DNA from: Lytechinus variegatus | Lineage: Eukaryota > Echinodermata > Echinoidea > Temnopleuroida > Toxopneustidae | DNA: 64,000 bases | Assembly: GCF_018143015.1 (NCBI RefSeq) | Contig: NC_054756.1 | Coordinates: 20,517,298 to 20,581,297, forward strand | Direction: 5' to 3' | Shown: piece by piece, positions 25,879-36,688 of the stretch | Position numbering within the stretch: position 1 is the first letter of the stretch | How the letters are laid out: the number at the start of each line of letters is the position of its first letter | Notes under the pieces: generated by a model | Told to the model about the DNA's origin: nothing | What the model saw: only the letters and a program-made list of their open reading frames with translations | Database searches by the model: none | Made by a program: the position numbers and the translations under genes

Positions 25879-25987
25879 CAGTGGCGAACCGTGACCCATG
25901 GAGACAAAGCATTGGAGGGGCACTGTATTGTAAGTGAACAATGCTGTGCCTCTCCAATGCTCTCCTCCAGCTCACAGTCAGCCACTG
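25879..25987. mobile_element. 109-bp hAT MITE with 8-bp target duplication
   Basis: Starts CAGTGGCGAACCGTGA and ends 'cacagtcagccactg'. The arms share 'agcattggag' and run almost to the centre. Perfect GCTGACAT direct repeats at 25871-25878 and 25988-25995. A CAGTGGCG start and 8-bp duplication are typical of hAT MITEs. Confidence 0.9.
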
Positions 25988-25995
25988 GCTGACAT

Positions 25996-26700
25996 TAACC
26001 CAAGGCCTCCTAAGCAATGGCCTTGGCTGCCCCATTGCCTACTTGACCCCTTTGCCCCATGCATTATCCTTGGTTATCTGTTGCGCCCTTTCCAGATTTT
26101 TCCCATTTATACTGTAATATAGTTTAAACTTGCCCAAGAGATAGGTGCCCTTGCCCTAAAACCATTGAAATTTAACCCTTTTGTTACAAAAGGTGCTCGA
26201 TTCATGGGAATTTGTGAGTGTTGTTCATATGTGTCATATAGTTATTCAATATTGGGGTCACAGCCTGCCCCCCCCCCCAAAAAATACATATATCCAAATT
26301 ACGCCTTTTTGAGCATTACATTCCAACTTATTGGTTTCTGGTTAATGTAATGCCCTTTGATATGTATTAAGGGTTCTTAAAGCAGAACATTTCATTATTC
26401 TGAATTCATTTGAATTTACAAGTTCACAAATCTGGCATAATCTCAAAGTGTGACTTTTTCATGTTCAACTGTTCCTTTTTTTAAATGCTAACTTAGAAAG
26501 ATCATTATTAGTACCTAGAATTTATGCCTAATTTGAATTCATATATACAAATACAATGGATCTTTGAGTGTGCTCTTGTGTGTGATGATTACGATGATAA
26601 TGTTTCTGGGTGGGTGTATCTGTGTGTGTGCCTTTATCGCTTTTTCCCTCTTTTCCCTCTTCATCTGGTGTGTGTAATATTTTTGTTTCCCTCTTTTTTG
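25996..26700. other. No gene seen
   Basis: Contains a poly-C run at about 26269-26278 and AT-rich sequence; no exon supported. Confidence 0.4.
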
Positions 26701-27077
26701 TCTCACTTGCATAGCAGAGTGAGACTATAGGCGACTCTTTTCCGACGGCGGCGGCGGCGGCGTCAACATCAAATCTTAACCTTAGGTTAAGTTTTTGAAA
26801 TGACATCATAACTTAGAAAGACCTAGTTCATGAAACGTGGCCATAAGGTTGATCAGTTATTACTGAACATCCTACTTGAGTTTCATGTCACATGACCAAG
26901 GTCAAAGGTCATTTAGGGTCAATGAACTTAGACCATGTTGAGGGAATCAACATAAAAATCTTAACCTAAGGTTAAGTTTTTGAAATGTCATCATAACTTA
27001 GAAAATATATGGACCTAGTTCATGAAACTTGGACATAAGGTTAATCAAGTATCACTGAATATCCTGCATGAGTTTCT
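26701..27077 (+). repeat. DR1-bearing dispersed repeat, second copy
   Basis: Head 'tctcacttgcatagcagagt' plus a (GGC)n tract that closes with GTCAAC, then nearly two units of about 185 bp. The units share 'cttaacct', 'ggttaagtttttgaaatg' and 'gacctagttcatgaaac'. A perfect AGGTCAAAGGTCA lies at 26899-26911. Same family architecture as 211-990. Confidence 0.75.
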
Positions 27078-27776
27078 TTAGGGTTCGATTACATGTACAC
27101 TTGAATAAACAATCTGAATGCGTCATACTTTGAGTTATATGGCCTCCAAAATTGATAAACCTCTTTTGAACACTAATTGAAAAACATGCAAAAAGGGATA
27201 TACTGTAAGTTTGATTTGTATGAATTTTCATATCTGACTCGTGTGCTTTGTAACAAATAAAATATACCATACAAATGAGGCTATACACGGGGCGTCCAGT
27301 TTTAACGTCTTATTTTCATATATATACCTATAGATGATGCCTGAAGTCATCATTATTGCAGCAATTAATTGACAGATAAGCTTAAGAATCTTCCATTATT
27401 CCTGTATGAAATAAATATTTTCAATAATGATTGCAGCATAATATGCAAGAGAAAAAAACATTTTTTTTTCATCTTGAATGGAGTTAAACAAGTGTATTGG
27501 AAACCAAAAGTACTATACACTATTCGAAAGCTAAGCAGGAATATGGTACAACAATAATGTGATCATGAATTTTAATCTAATCCCACTGCAATTTTTTTTA
27601 ATAAAAACACTCAATTTGTGAGCATCATTGCCTATATTGAAAATCTCCCCAGCTTGAAATATATATCATTGTTGTATATAAACACTTTTATATTTATTTG
27701 TACAGAAGATCAATTATATTTTTAGCCTAAATGTGCATAATGCGATGATCCTATTTTTTGCTATTTTCTTTCATAG

Positions 27777-28038
27777 ATTTGAGGTTACCATAGGGTAAGA
27801 GCTTTATTGTGCTTTTCATCATCCAGAATTCTATTTGCATTGCCATGTGTCAACAGAGTTGTGATTATATGATTTTTCATTTAGAGAAGATAGAATATGA
27901 CAATTTCAACCTATAGGGCCTAAATAAAAATCTGTAACTATCCCGATTTCTTTTGCACTTTCCATTCTTATAGATTTGAGGTCTCTGTATAGTTGACTTC
28001 ATCCTTTTTTCTTCTTTTTAAAAAATTTTCTGTTATAG
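27777..28038 (+). pseudogene. Two decayed copies of the next exon's 5' edge
   Basis: The acceptor and first codons of the exon at 28039 ('tatagatttgag') appear twice more upstream. One is at 27773-27783 ('atagatttgag'), where 'gttaccatagg' then 'gtaag' follows. The other is at 27970-27980, where an in-frame stop follows quickly. Both also have pyrimidine-rich lead-ins. They look like partial exon duplications or decoy acceptors; neither can encode more than a few residues. Confidence 0.45.
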
Positions 28039-28228
28039 ATTTGAGATCACAATAGAATTAAAAACAACCAAGAAGGATAGCCTGATCTTTTACATGTCAG
28101 ATCCTACTGAGAATTACTATGCTGCGTTACAGCTGATGGAAGGTTTCGTGTTTTTTAACTTCAAAATTGGTAGCTCGCCGGTGTTCATGGACTCGGACTT
28201 TGTGATCGATGATGGTTACTGGCATACG
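28039..28228 (+). CDS. Laminin alpha-like, LG4 exon (first half)
   Basis: First exon recognised of a gene whose product is a basement-membrane laminin alpha-type chain. Acceptor TATAG ends at 28038. The exon completes a split codon with one base, then reads 63 codons: FEITIELKTTKKDSLIFYMS, an acidic loop, LQLMEGFVFFNFKIGSSPVF and finally DDGYWHT before the donor 'gtaaga'. This is the N-terminal half of a laminin G fold: strands around 'F.I.I.LKT....SLIFY', 'L.L..G.V.F...IGS' and the conserved 'DG.WHT'. The upstream exon must end in phase 2 and was not found. Neurexin-, perlecan- or agrin-type LG proteins are alternatives, weighed against by the C-terminus. Confidence 0.85.
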
Positions 28229-28810
28229 GTAAGAGATCATTTCCTGTTATCATTTACCTATAGCGGTGGCTTTCATGATGCTATTGATGACTTCTTATAT
28301 TTTGTTAACTTCTGATGTGACCAGCCACCCCAAATCCAAGAATAAATCGCCATGGGAAGTTCTTTGTTAATAGCCAAAATAGCATTATAATTTGGTCTTC
28401 AAACAACCCCCCCCCAAAAAAAAAACAACAACAACAAAGCCTCTCTGAAAAAATAACTCCTGTTCTTTATTCTGTCAAGTTGTAACGTTGAATTTAACTC
28501 AAGATTCAAATTTTTCTTTGACACCATTTTTTTAAGGACTGCTTTATAGAAGTTTAACTGAGAATATATAATGTGTACTTCTCATGCTTGAGTACACCTC
28601 CAACTTCAAACTTTGTTTTCTTCTTATTATTTTAAATGCTTGCATTCAATCAAGTACTTATTTAGGTTCATCAATTTTGACAAGTTATGTATCGTTTTAA
28701 AGCTTAGGATTCACTTTTCAAACTCAATAAAAATCCCAAACTTCATTATGGGAGACTAATTGTTGGTTTGGGGATGGCTGGTTGCTAACAGTATCAAATC
28801 ACCAATTAGT

Positions 28811-29168
28811 CGGTCAGTCAGTCGGTAACATGTCTGCCCATCGAACCAAAGATCGTGGGTTCCAGTCCACCCCTGTCAGATGACTGAAACCAGTGTGTTG
28901 TGTGTAAATGTCTCTCCCATGTTTCATAGATGCAGGCTATGTTACAGAGGAAAAAATTCTATCCCTCGGATAGGACGTTGTGTAGAGAAGAGTCACCACC
29001 ATTGCACGTTAAGAACCCACTGCACTATTCGTAGAAGAGTAGGTGTAGTGGTTCACCTGCACTCCCTCCAGTCAGTTTTATCGGGAGGAGAGACCTGCGA
29101 GTCACAATGATTCAGTTCGCTTTTTGCCTCCCAGGCACAGGTGACGCCAAACAAATAATAATAATTAA
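28811..29168 (+). mobile_element. tRNA-derived SINE, family B, in a laminin intron
   Basis: Box A-like 'cggtaacatgtctgcccatc' and box B-like 'tgggttccagtccacccc' near 28830-28878. A body follows with 'ttaagaacccactgcactat' and 'cgcgagtcacaatgattcag'-like sequence, then an (AAT)n tail. It ends only about 30 bases before the next exon's acceptor. A reverse-oriented 3' copy lies at 56062-56262. Confidence 0.75.
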
Positions 29169-29198
29169 ACAAGAGAGTCTTCATCATTTTATCCACAG

Positions 29199-29357
29199 AT
29201 TGAGATCTCTCGGAACAGGAAGACAGGGTCTCTCCAGGTTGATGGTACCAAACGAAAGAGGGCAAAGTCAAATAATGGTAGGAAGAATCTCAACATCCAG
29301 TCACCGATCTATATAGGTGGTCTTCCTTTAAACCGACAGTCACCGAACATCTATGGG
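29199..29357 (+). CDS. Laminin alpha-like, LG4 exon (second part)
   Basis: Acceptor 'ttatccacag' ends at 29198 and donor 'gtaagc' begins at 29358. Phase 0 at both ends, 53 codons. Reads IEISRNRKTGSLQVDGTKRK, then a basic loop, and ends IQSPIYIGGLPLNRQSPNIYG-like. The 'G.L.VDG' and 'IYIGGLP' motifs are hallmark strands of laminin G domains and follow directly on the WHT of the previous exon. The basic loop (KRKRAKSNNGRK) is notable because heparin and dystroglycan binding in laminin LG4 uses basic patches; that role here is inferred. Confidence 0.85.
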
Positions 29358-30636
29358 GTAAGCTGTGCTGTTTTTGTCCTTGATTTAATTTTATTTTTAT
29401 GTATAATGTAAAATGGAGCCCTTCACCATGTACAGTTACAGACTGAAGCTGTATGTAGATATGGTGATGATGGTGGTGATGATGATGGTGATTAATGGTG
29501 ATGGATGATTAATGTGATAAAGATGCTGACAAATATGATGATGCTTATCATTATAGGTGATTACGTAATGATTATACCATTTTGACAGTAGGATTTTACA
29601 TATATAACAAAGAAAACAGGATATGGCATTGTTGTTATTCTTATTTAGCAATGTAAGTGATCAATTTGACTGGGAAATGGATTCTAGATTAAGTCAAACT
29701 TCAAGCAATATATTCTTCCTATTTATTATCGCAGGAAGCCTTGATCTTGTCATATGTATCCTACTTCCAGCATTATTATTTAAAGAAACTAGACCTATAC
29801 AAATACATTATCAATTCATGAGGAAGAAATTTGTCCCAACCCCTAGAGACTATCCTTGACCTGAACACAAAACAAAGTTAGCCGCTTTTAATAAAGGAGT
29901 ATCTTGCTCCAACAACAGATTAATTGAAAACCCCCTAGCTTGCATAACAGCTGTAGAAGACCATGAGAAGAGCAAGTGAAAATTAATATATTTTTTTTAT
30001 TACAACCTCAAATCAATACATATGTGTTTTGATACCCTCCCACCTTATTGAGTATTTATTTCCTCTTCAACTTTTGGTCTAGAATATTTTAGAGGAGGAT
30101 ATTGTAAGACCTTTTGAACATTTAACCGGCTTAATTTTAATCATAGTGAATGCAATTGATATTATTTCTACTTGAATTGAAAAAGGAAAATCCTTAATTT
30201 GAGGATTATCATAATTTTCCAATTTTTACATTTTCATAATCACATATATTTTTGCTTAAATACAATATTCCTCTTCCCATATTTTGTAGAATTGTGAGGT
30301 TTTTTTGCAAGACCTGTGTGTTAAGACCTGCTTGTTCTTAATTCTGTATTTGGAAGGGGAAATGTGTCCTGGAAGTATTATCTCTATTATTTACTTTTAA
30401 TCAAAAGATTTATTAGTGTTCTGTCAGTGAGTGATTCTTTTTAACTCTTATCCCAACCCCCTGCATGCCTGGGGAAGATTTCAAGCAAGTCTCTGTATTC
30501 AAGCAAACTGTGTTCATTTTGGGGGTTGGCCTATTGAGCTATTTCTTGTTAAAAAGTGGCAAAGGTAGATTAATACCCCACTGAAGGACATTGGTATAAA
30601 TTACAAAAAGGGGAAGAAAGCGGTAGTAGTAGTGAT

Positions 30637-31464
30637 TAGGCCCGTTTCGGGTACACGTGTACACGTGTACACGCACGGTCAAGTCAGTGCACGTGTACTA
30701 AATTCCATCACCGTGTACACGGTAGCATCTGCATAAACAAGCTCACAGCCTCACATTAAATCTTAGTTCTCAGACACTGCACATGTTTTAATTACTAATA
30801 TGTCAACATATTTCAATTAATCCAGAGTGAGTTCACTTCCAAAATCGCCAATTTAATCCACATTCTTTCTGGAGACTCACGTTTTTGTACCACGAAATCG
30901 GCACGAAATGGGTCTGCTCCGGTCTCAAAAGCTCGAAAGCGTTGCTCAATTACACTCAGAGTCAATTTGAGAATCACAAATTGCGATAGCGATCATCGCT
31001 ACAACTTACGTGTTATACGCTCGCACACAAGCCTACAAACAAACGCTCTTCAAATTGGCAACATAATAATGAAAATTAATCGATAACCTTAGTTACACTT
31101 ATTTTGCGGCGATCTGTGCATGCATGTACGGTACAGTATACAAAATGCGCATCCACCGAGCGTCGGCGATAGCTAGGGCCCTGCACTGATTTTCTTTTGC
31201 ATTCTTTATTAATTTAATGCGCTGCTAAGCCGAGTAAACTTTTAATTTGCACCAATTTTTGTGGATTGATACTTCAAACTTCTCAGGTAAGCTTTAAAAC
31301 CGTGACTTAGGCTATATAGACCCCTTTTTATGACATTGATGCGGGTCCGTGTCGACATGAAAACAGAACTCGCTCTCACAGTGTTTACAACGTGTACACG
31401 TGTACACGACCGAAAAACACGCCGTGTACACGTGCATCAAAAATGGACTTTCAAAACGGGCCTA
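30637..31464. mobile_element. 828-bp hAT-like element in a laminin intron
   Basis: Termini TAGGCCCGTTT and AAACGGGCCTA are inverted repeats. Perfect 8-bp GTAGTGAT direct repeats lie at 30629-30636 and 31465-31472. Subterminal regions at both ends carry arrays of GTACACGTGTACACGTG-like palindromes, so CACGTG E-box cores are concentrated at the ends. No transposase frame. Confidence 0.85.
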
Positions 31465-31479
31465 GTAGTGATAGTAGTG

Positions 31480-31795
31480 GAATTGTTTTATATTATTATT
31501 TATTGAAATGATAATAATAATGAAAAAATAATCATGATAATAATAATGATATTAATGGTAATAATTATAATAAATGATGGTAATGATAATAATAACAATA
31601 ATATAATAATTATAGTTTTTATTTTTTAAGATGATGATTGTTATTTTTACTACTACTACTACTACAACTACTACTACAACTGCTACAACTACTGTTACTA
31701 CTACTGTTACTACTACTAATACTACAACTACTACTACTACTACTTCTACAACTAATACTAGTAGTACTACCACTAGTACTTCTATATAATATTAT
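31480..31795. repeat. AT-rich and (TAC)n/(TTG)n-type microsatellite
   Basis: An ATA/AAT-rich stretch runs into 'tactactacta' and 'caactact' triplets at 31645-31770. Overlapping ORFs of poly-Leu, poly-Val or poly-Ser are translations of it. Intronic, ending about 60 bases before the next exon. Confidence 0.85.
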
Positions 31796-31853
31796 CATCA
31801 TTATAATTATTCAAATGTCTAAAATATCTTTAACATCACTTTTGCCTTTGTAG

Positions 31854-32004
31854 GATGGTTTCGATGGCTGTATACGAAAGTTCCGTTTGAATGGCATTGA
31901 CATCGACCTGAGAGGAACGGCCAACAATTCTTATGGAGTTGTAACCTGCTACACCAATACTGAACCAGGACATTATTTCCAGGGCATTGGCCATGCTCTT
32001 CTAG
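31854..32004 (+). CDS. Laminin alpha-like, end of LG4 exon
   Basis: Acceptor 'cctttgtag' ends at 31853; donor 'gtgagc' begins at 32005. Enters in phase 0 and leaves after one base of a codon. Reads DGFDGCIRKFRLNGIDIDLR, then an SYGVVTCY segment and EPGHYFQGIGHALL. 'F.GCIR.F.LNG' followed by 'V..C' gives the two C-terminal cysteines that form the standard LG disulfide. The remainder is the linker to the next LG domain. Confidence 0.9.
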
Positions 32005-32823
32005 GTGAGCTTTCTCCCATTCATACAGGGAGGAATCCAAGAAAGAAGCAAATTCTTGTCAGAAAATGGTTATCAACCATCCACCTCAAAACCCAAAATA
32101 AACTGTGATGCCATGCTCTCCTTAATAAGCCAAAATACTATTTTGGTCATCAAAAGTCAAGATTTAGAAAATTATTTTATCTGAGTTTTTTTTAGAAATG
32201 ACAAAATTTTATGCTTGTAAAGTTCAATTAATACAAAATACAAAAAAGTGTTTTCAGATTTGACATTTCATTTTCCACTACATTGCACATACTATACTTG
32301 GATGATTCCCAAATTTCAAACATTGTTTTCTCCTTATTATTCTTTGAAGCTCTTTTAAACAGTCCTACATTCAATCTAGAACTTGTGTGGGTTATCATGT
32401 ATCAGTTATGACAATTATATATCCGATGATCTTTGTAGGATTGCATAGTGGAGTTTATAATGGGGAAAAGGTGTACGATTCACCATGTGTAATGTATGTA
32501 GAAGGGAAGGAAATACAGGCAGAAAGATTGAAAGACGAGAAAGGATGAAAAGAGGAAATTAGAAGTATTCTTTTCTTGAAAGTGAATGAAGTCCTGAAAA
32601 GGCCTGTAAGCCAGATGAGATGAGCTGAATATGACCTGAGTAGTGATGGTTTGGGTAGTAGCAGTATGAAGTGAAGAGAGACTACTTCTAATTTCCTCTT
32701 TTCATATTCTTATTTGTATTTCCATTTCAATCTTTCTGCCTGTATTTCCTTCCCTTCTTCATATTACACATGGTGAACAGTAAAACCTCCACTTTAACTT
32801 ATATATTATTGTACAGATAAAGA

Positions 32824-33546
32824 TTTTGCGCAGTACAAAACACTTTTACCAAATACAGTACACAGTGCAACACACTATTACCAAACTTAGTACACAGTGC
32901 AACACACTTTTATGACAGATAGTTCACAGTGCAACACACTTTTACCAAATACAGTACGCAGTGCAACACACTTTTGCCACAGATAGTACACAGTACTAAA
33001 CACTTTACCAAAGATAGTACCCAGTGAAACACACTTTTACCAAAGTTAGTACACAGTGCAACACACTTTCACAAAATACAGTACACAGTGCAACAGACTA
33101 TTACCAAATATAGTACACAGTGCAACATGCTTTTATGACAGATAGTACAGAGTGCAAAACACTTTTACAAAATACAGTACACAGTGCAACACACTTTTAC
33201 CAAATACAGTACACGGTGCAACACACTTTTGCCAAAGATAGTACACAGTACTAAACACGATTTACCAAATACAGTACACAGTGAAACACACTTTTTACCA
33301 AAGATAGTACACAGTGCAACACACTTTTACCAAATACAGTACACAGTGCAACAGACTATTACCAGAGATAGTACACAGTGCAACACACTTTTATGACAGA
33401 TAGTACACAATACAAAACACTTTACCACAGATAGTACACAGTTCAACACAATTTTTGCCAAAGATAGTACACAGTGCAACACACTTTTACAAAAGATAGT
33501 ACACAGTACAAAACACTTTTACCAAAGACAGTACACGTTGCAAAAC
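32824..33546 (+). repeat. 32-bp minisatellite in a laminin intron
   Basis: About 22 copies of a 32-bp unit, 'agtacacagtgcaacacact' followed by 'tttaccaaatac'. Exact spacing seen at 33080 and 33112. Variants alternate 'tgacagat', 'ccaaagat' and 'ccaaatac' endings. ORFs here are translations of the repeat. Confidence 0.9.
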
Positions 33547-33652
33547 TTTTTGATCTGAGGTAGTACATAATAATAAACAGTTTTCAATTATCATGCAGCA
33601 ACATTCTCAGTAATGTGTTGTATTAAAAAATGTATATCATCTCTTCCTACAG

Positions 33653-33783
33653 CAAACCAACAGCAAATTGGATCTGATTTTCAACTCCTAATTGAGTTCA
33701 GAACAGCGCAAAAAGATGGTCTTCTCTTTGCGGCAACAGATCTTGACGGTGTAGGAGTTACAGTCATAATTTCTGATCATGAT
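33653..33783 (+). CDS. Laminin alpha-like, start of LG5 exon
   Basis: Acceptor 'cttcctacag' ends at 33652; donor 'gtaagt' begins at 33784. The two first bases complete the codon opened by the previous exon (Ala), and it leaves in phase 0. Reads ANQQQIGSDFQLLIEFRTAQ, then KDGLLFAATDLDGVGVTVII and SDHD. 'F.L.IEFRT...DGLLF' is the first-strand signature of an LG domain, so a second LG module begins here. Confidence 0.88.
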
Positions 33784-34187
33784 GTAAGTACATTTCACAT
33801 GCAGATTTTATGAATACAATTTATGAAATCAGTTTATTTGCATTTAGGGATATCATGTTTTTTTATCCAAATAATTTTTCTTGGCTTTATTTGAACATAG
33901 ATGTTATCCCCTAGAACCCAGTGTAAACTTTATGAATATAAAGTTTAAATTATTGGCTTCAATTTTGCAAAAGCAACGAGTCTTACTCTTTGAAAAACAA
34001 GATATATGACATCTATACAGAAAAGTAGTATATGGAAGCCCATTTTTTTTTTAACTTCGTCATCACGTGTTTGATTAAACAGTAGAAAAACAAATAGCAG
34101 AAATGACAAAACATTTTTCTCTCCATAATCTACATTAGGGTGAGGTGGGAAGGGGGGTGGGGGCTTTACAGGAAATGCAAATTTATT

Positions 34188-34371
34188 TCTCTTGCCTGCA
34201 AAGCAGAGTGAGACTATATGCTCTGCTTTAAGGACGGGGGCGTCGTCAGCACTGAAATATTAACCAAGGTTAAGTTTTTTCTGAAATATTATAACTTAGA
34301 AAGTATATGGGCCTAGTTTATGATACCTGGACACAAGGGTAATGGGATATCATTTATCATATTAGTTTTGT
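34188..34371 (+). repeat. DR1-repeat family, third copy (no DR1 site)
   Basis: Head 'ttgcctgcaaagcagagtga' and a GGGGGCGTCGTC stretch, then one body unit ('aaccaaggttaagttttt', 'tataacttagaaagtatatg') related to the copy at 26701. Truncated before the position of the DR1 motif. Intronic. Confidence 0.65.
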
Positions 34372-34571
34372 ATGTAATTTATATTTTAATAGCTGTATGT
34401 GATTTTTAATGGATGTGGATTGAATTGAAAAAAAACCCACCAGATCTTGAAAGTCATTCAGTTGAAAAAATAATAGCCTGCTCAATTACCTTTTTGTCAC
34501 TTCGAACGAAAATGATGAAACTCACAAATCAAAAATGAAATAATAATCTGTCCTTACGCTTAACCCTATAG

Positions 34572-34791
34572 ATTCACCTGAAGTTGTACACTGGTCGCAG
34601 AATGGCCATGATCCCGTTCCAAGCGCACGACAACTTCACGGTCTGTGACTACCAGTGGCATGTGGTTCAAGTAACAGAGATAGATGGCCTTTGGCAATTG
34701 TCTGTTGATGGTATTATGGCCAACAATCTCAGGGGTACTGTTCGACTTCCAGGAGATGAGCGTTACCAGTTCTATGCGGGTGGTAACCCAT
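34572..34791 (+). CDS. Laminin alpha-like, LG5 middle exon
   Basis: Acceptor 'taaccctatag' ends at 34571; donor 'gtaagt' begins at 34792. Enters in phase 0, leaves after one base. Reads IHLKLYTGRRMAMIPF, then NFTVCDYQWHVVQVTEIDGL, WQLSVDGIMANNLRG and FYAGGNP. 'VCD.QWH.V' is a laminin-type LG5 feature, and 'L.VDG' plus 'Y.GG.P' match the other LG strands. One sequon (NFT) lies at its start. Confidence 0.9.
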
Positions 34792-36000
34792 GTAAGTATT
34801 ACAATCATTTCCCTCTGATAGGCTGTTAAATGTGACCAGCCACTACAAACCCAACAGTAAGTTGCCAGGGAAGGTTCTTTGCATATAAATAGCCAATTAG
34901 AAATTTGGTGTCCCACTGATAGGTTGCTAAATAAAATCTGTTCCTGGGGAAAGGCCGTCATTCATAAATATCTGCTGGCCCCAGTAAGAAGTGATGAGGG
35001 CCACCTGTTATATGGTGGTGGTGGTGTCACAGTGTGCCAAATTAACGCCTGTTACTATGCTAAATATGCTATTTTATTCATGAGCCCACCGTTTGAAGAA
35101 TGGACTCATTCATTCAAAACAGTGGACTCATGGATAACCATGGTAACAGGTGTCAATTTGGTGCACTGTGACAAAAGGACGCATCAGCATTGGACATTTT
35201 TTAATATACATGTTAAATAAGGGTAATTTACACAAGAAATCTGCATAAACCATGGGTTCAACCAATGCTTTTTAAAACCACCTTTGTGAATTCAGGCAAA
35301 TGAGTTTCCTTTATGATCTCCTTCTTCTTTTGTGCTGAATTAGCACATATGAAAGTGCAATTATCCATTATATTGAAAATGCAATTCATGGCTTTCACCC
35401 AGTAAATACGAACGCATTGACCGATCTGATAAGTCAGAAAAAAAATCTTGGAACCAGCGAGATTTGAGCCTCTCACGTACTGATTGTCTGTCAGCAAATC
35501 TTCCACCAGGCTGTCACTGGTCCATGGCACAGTCACGCTGAAATACATATAGGATACGCTGAAATACATATAGGATACCTCGGTGTCCATGCTGCTCTAA
35601 GAATGCAAGTCAGATAAAAAATCAGAGGTGAAGCCTATAAGTTGTATTTTCAATTGAATTCCCAGTACAATCATTTGATTTTTCAATAAGGTGAAAATTG
35701 CATTGAACACTTAGTAAATGTCTAAGATCATCATTGCTGTAACAATATTATTCACATACATTTCTGTTAATGAAAAAGATGGAGAATGGAAAAGGGGGAG
35801 ATGTCAGCTCACTCTTAGCATATTTATTTTAACGTACACACAGCCATTTCACAAAATAATCCTACCTTCATAAAACAGCAAATAGTTATGGAAACAATCG
35901 TTGATTTTTTTACAATACTGGTATATTACGATTGATTACATGATGGCTTTAAAGAAATCAGGCATTCTAATACACTGCTCTCCCACTTTTCCTTTGACAG

Positions 36001-36128
36001 TATCAAACCCAGATGCCGTCAAGTTCAAGGGCTGTATACGACGTCTCGAGGTCAACGGAGGGGTCGTCCCCGTCGAATCATCAGTTGAGATCGTGGGTGT
36101 GGTTCCTCTGGAATGTCCCATCGTATGA
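36001..36128 (+). CDS. Laminin alpha-like, terminal exon (LG5 end and stop)
   Basis: Acceptor 'cctttgacag' ends at 36000; its first two bases complete a Leu codon. Reads SNPDAVKFKGCIRRLEVNGG, then VVPVESSVEIVGVVPLECPI and V, stop TGA at 36126-36128. 'FKGCIR.L..NG' with a final 'GV.P..CP' a few residues from the end is the standard way laminin alpha chains end. Counted over the six exons, 325 residues are encoded. A chain terminating on LG5 argues for laminin alpha over neurexin or perlecan. Confidence 0.9.
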
Positions 36129-36335
36129 CGACATTGATGCTTTGCTCATGTGCTGCTTTATTCTCAACATGTATTTCAATATGCAGGGGCTTTGTGCAAA
36201 ATCTTTGTATGTAACAATTCGACAGCTGCATTCCAAAAAAAAAATATCTGGACCACCGAGAGAGAGGGGAGTGGTCTTCCACCTGTGTTTTTAAACTCTC
36301 GCATGAATCAGTATATTTTCTTAGATGAGGCTTGT
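36129..36335 (+). other. Start of the laminin-like 3' untranslated region
   Basis: No second stop or coding continuation. Poly-A signals cannot be fixed: AATAAA occurs near 38541, 39853 and 40845, so the transcript could be long or end before these at a variant signal. Confidence 0.35.
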
Positions 36336-36500
36336 GGTATTGCCACTCTCCACCCATGTGTGGTAAATGGGAACCCGGTAGGAAGGAATTCCTTCGATGC
36401 TTGAGCGCCTGATCAGGGTAGTCATGCTAAAGCCAGGTTAATGGTATGCAGCGCTTCAAAATATTGTATTAAGCGCTGTATAAGTGATGCATATCATTAG
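36336..36500 (+). mobile_element. SINE family A, 3' part
   Basis: 'gtaaatgggaacccggtagg' and 'aaagccaggttaatggtatg' match the middle of family A, ending 'ttaagcgctgtataagtg' with a short AT-rich tail. The tRNA-like head is absent. Confidence 0.6.
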
Positions 36501-36688
36501 TATTATGAAAAAAAATATTGTTAAGACTGTTAAGTGGAAAATGGAAGAGTTTGCTCCGATACTGATACAGTTGTTAGAAAGGGTCACATGACACAATTCT
36601 AATGCAGAGTGTGTTAGCATGCTCCCAGTCAACAGATAAGTGGAACATTCGTGATGATGTTGATAATCATCATCATGGAGCGTGGGGA

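Noticed and set aside
31552..31853. Overlapping poly-Val, poly-Ser and poly-Leu frames
   Set aside because: Products of an intronic triplet microsatellite readable in several frames.
32824..33546. CRISPR-like array of repeated units
   Set aside because: Units are contiguous 32-bp tandem repeats without unique spacers, in a eukaryotic intron.
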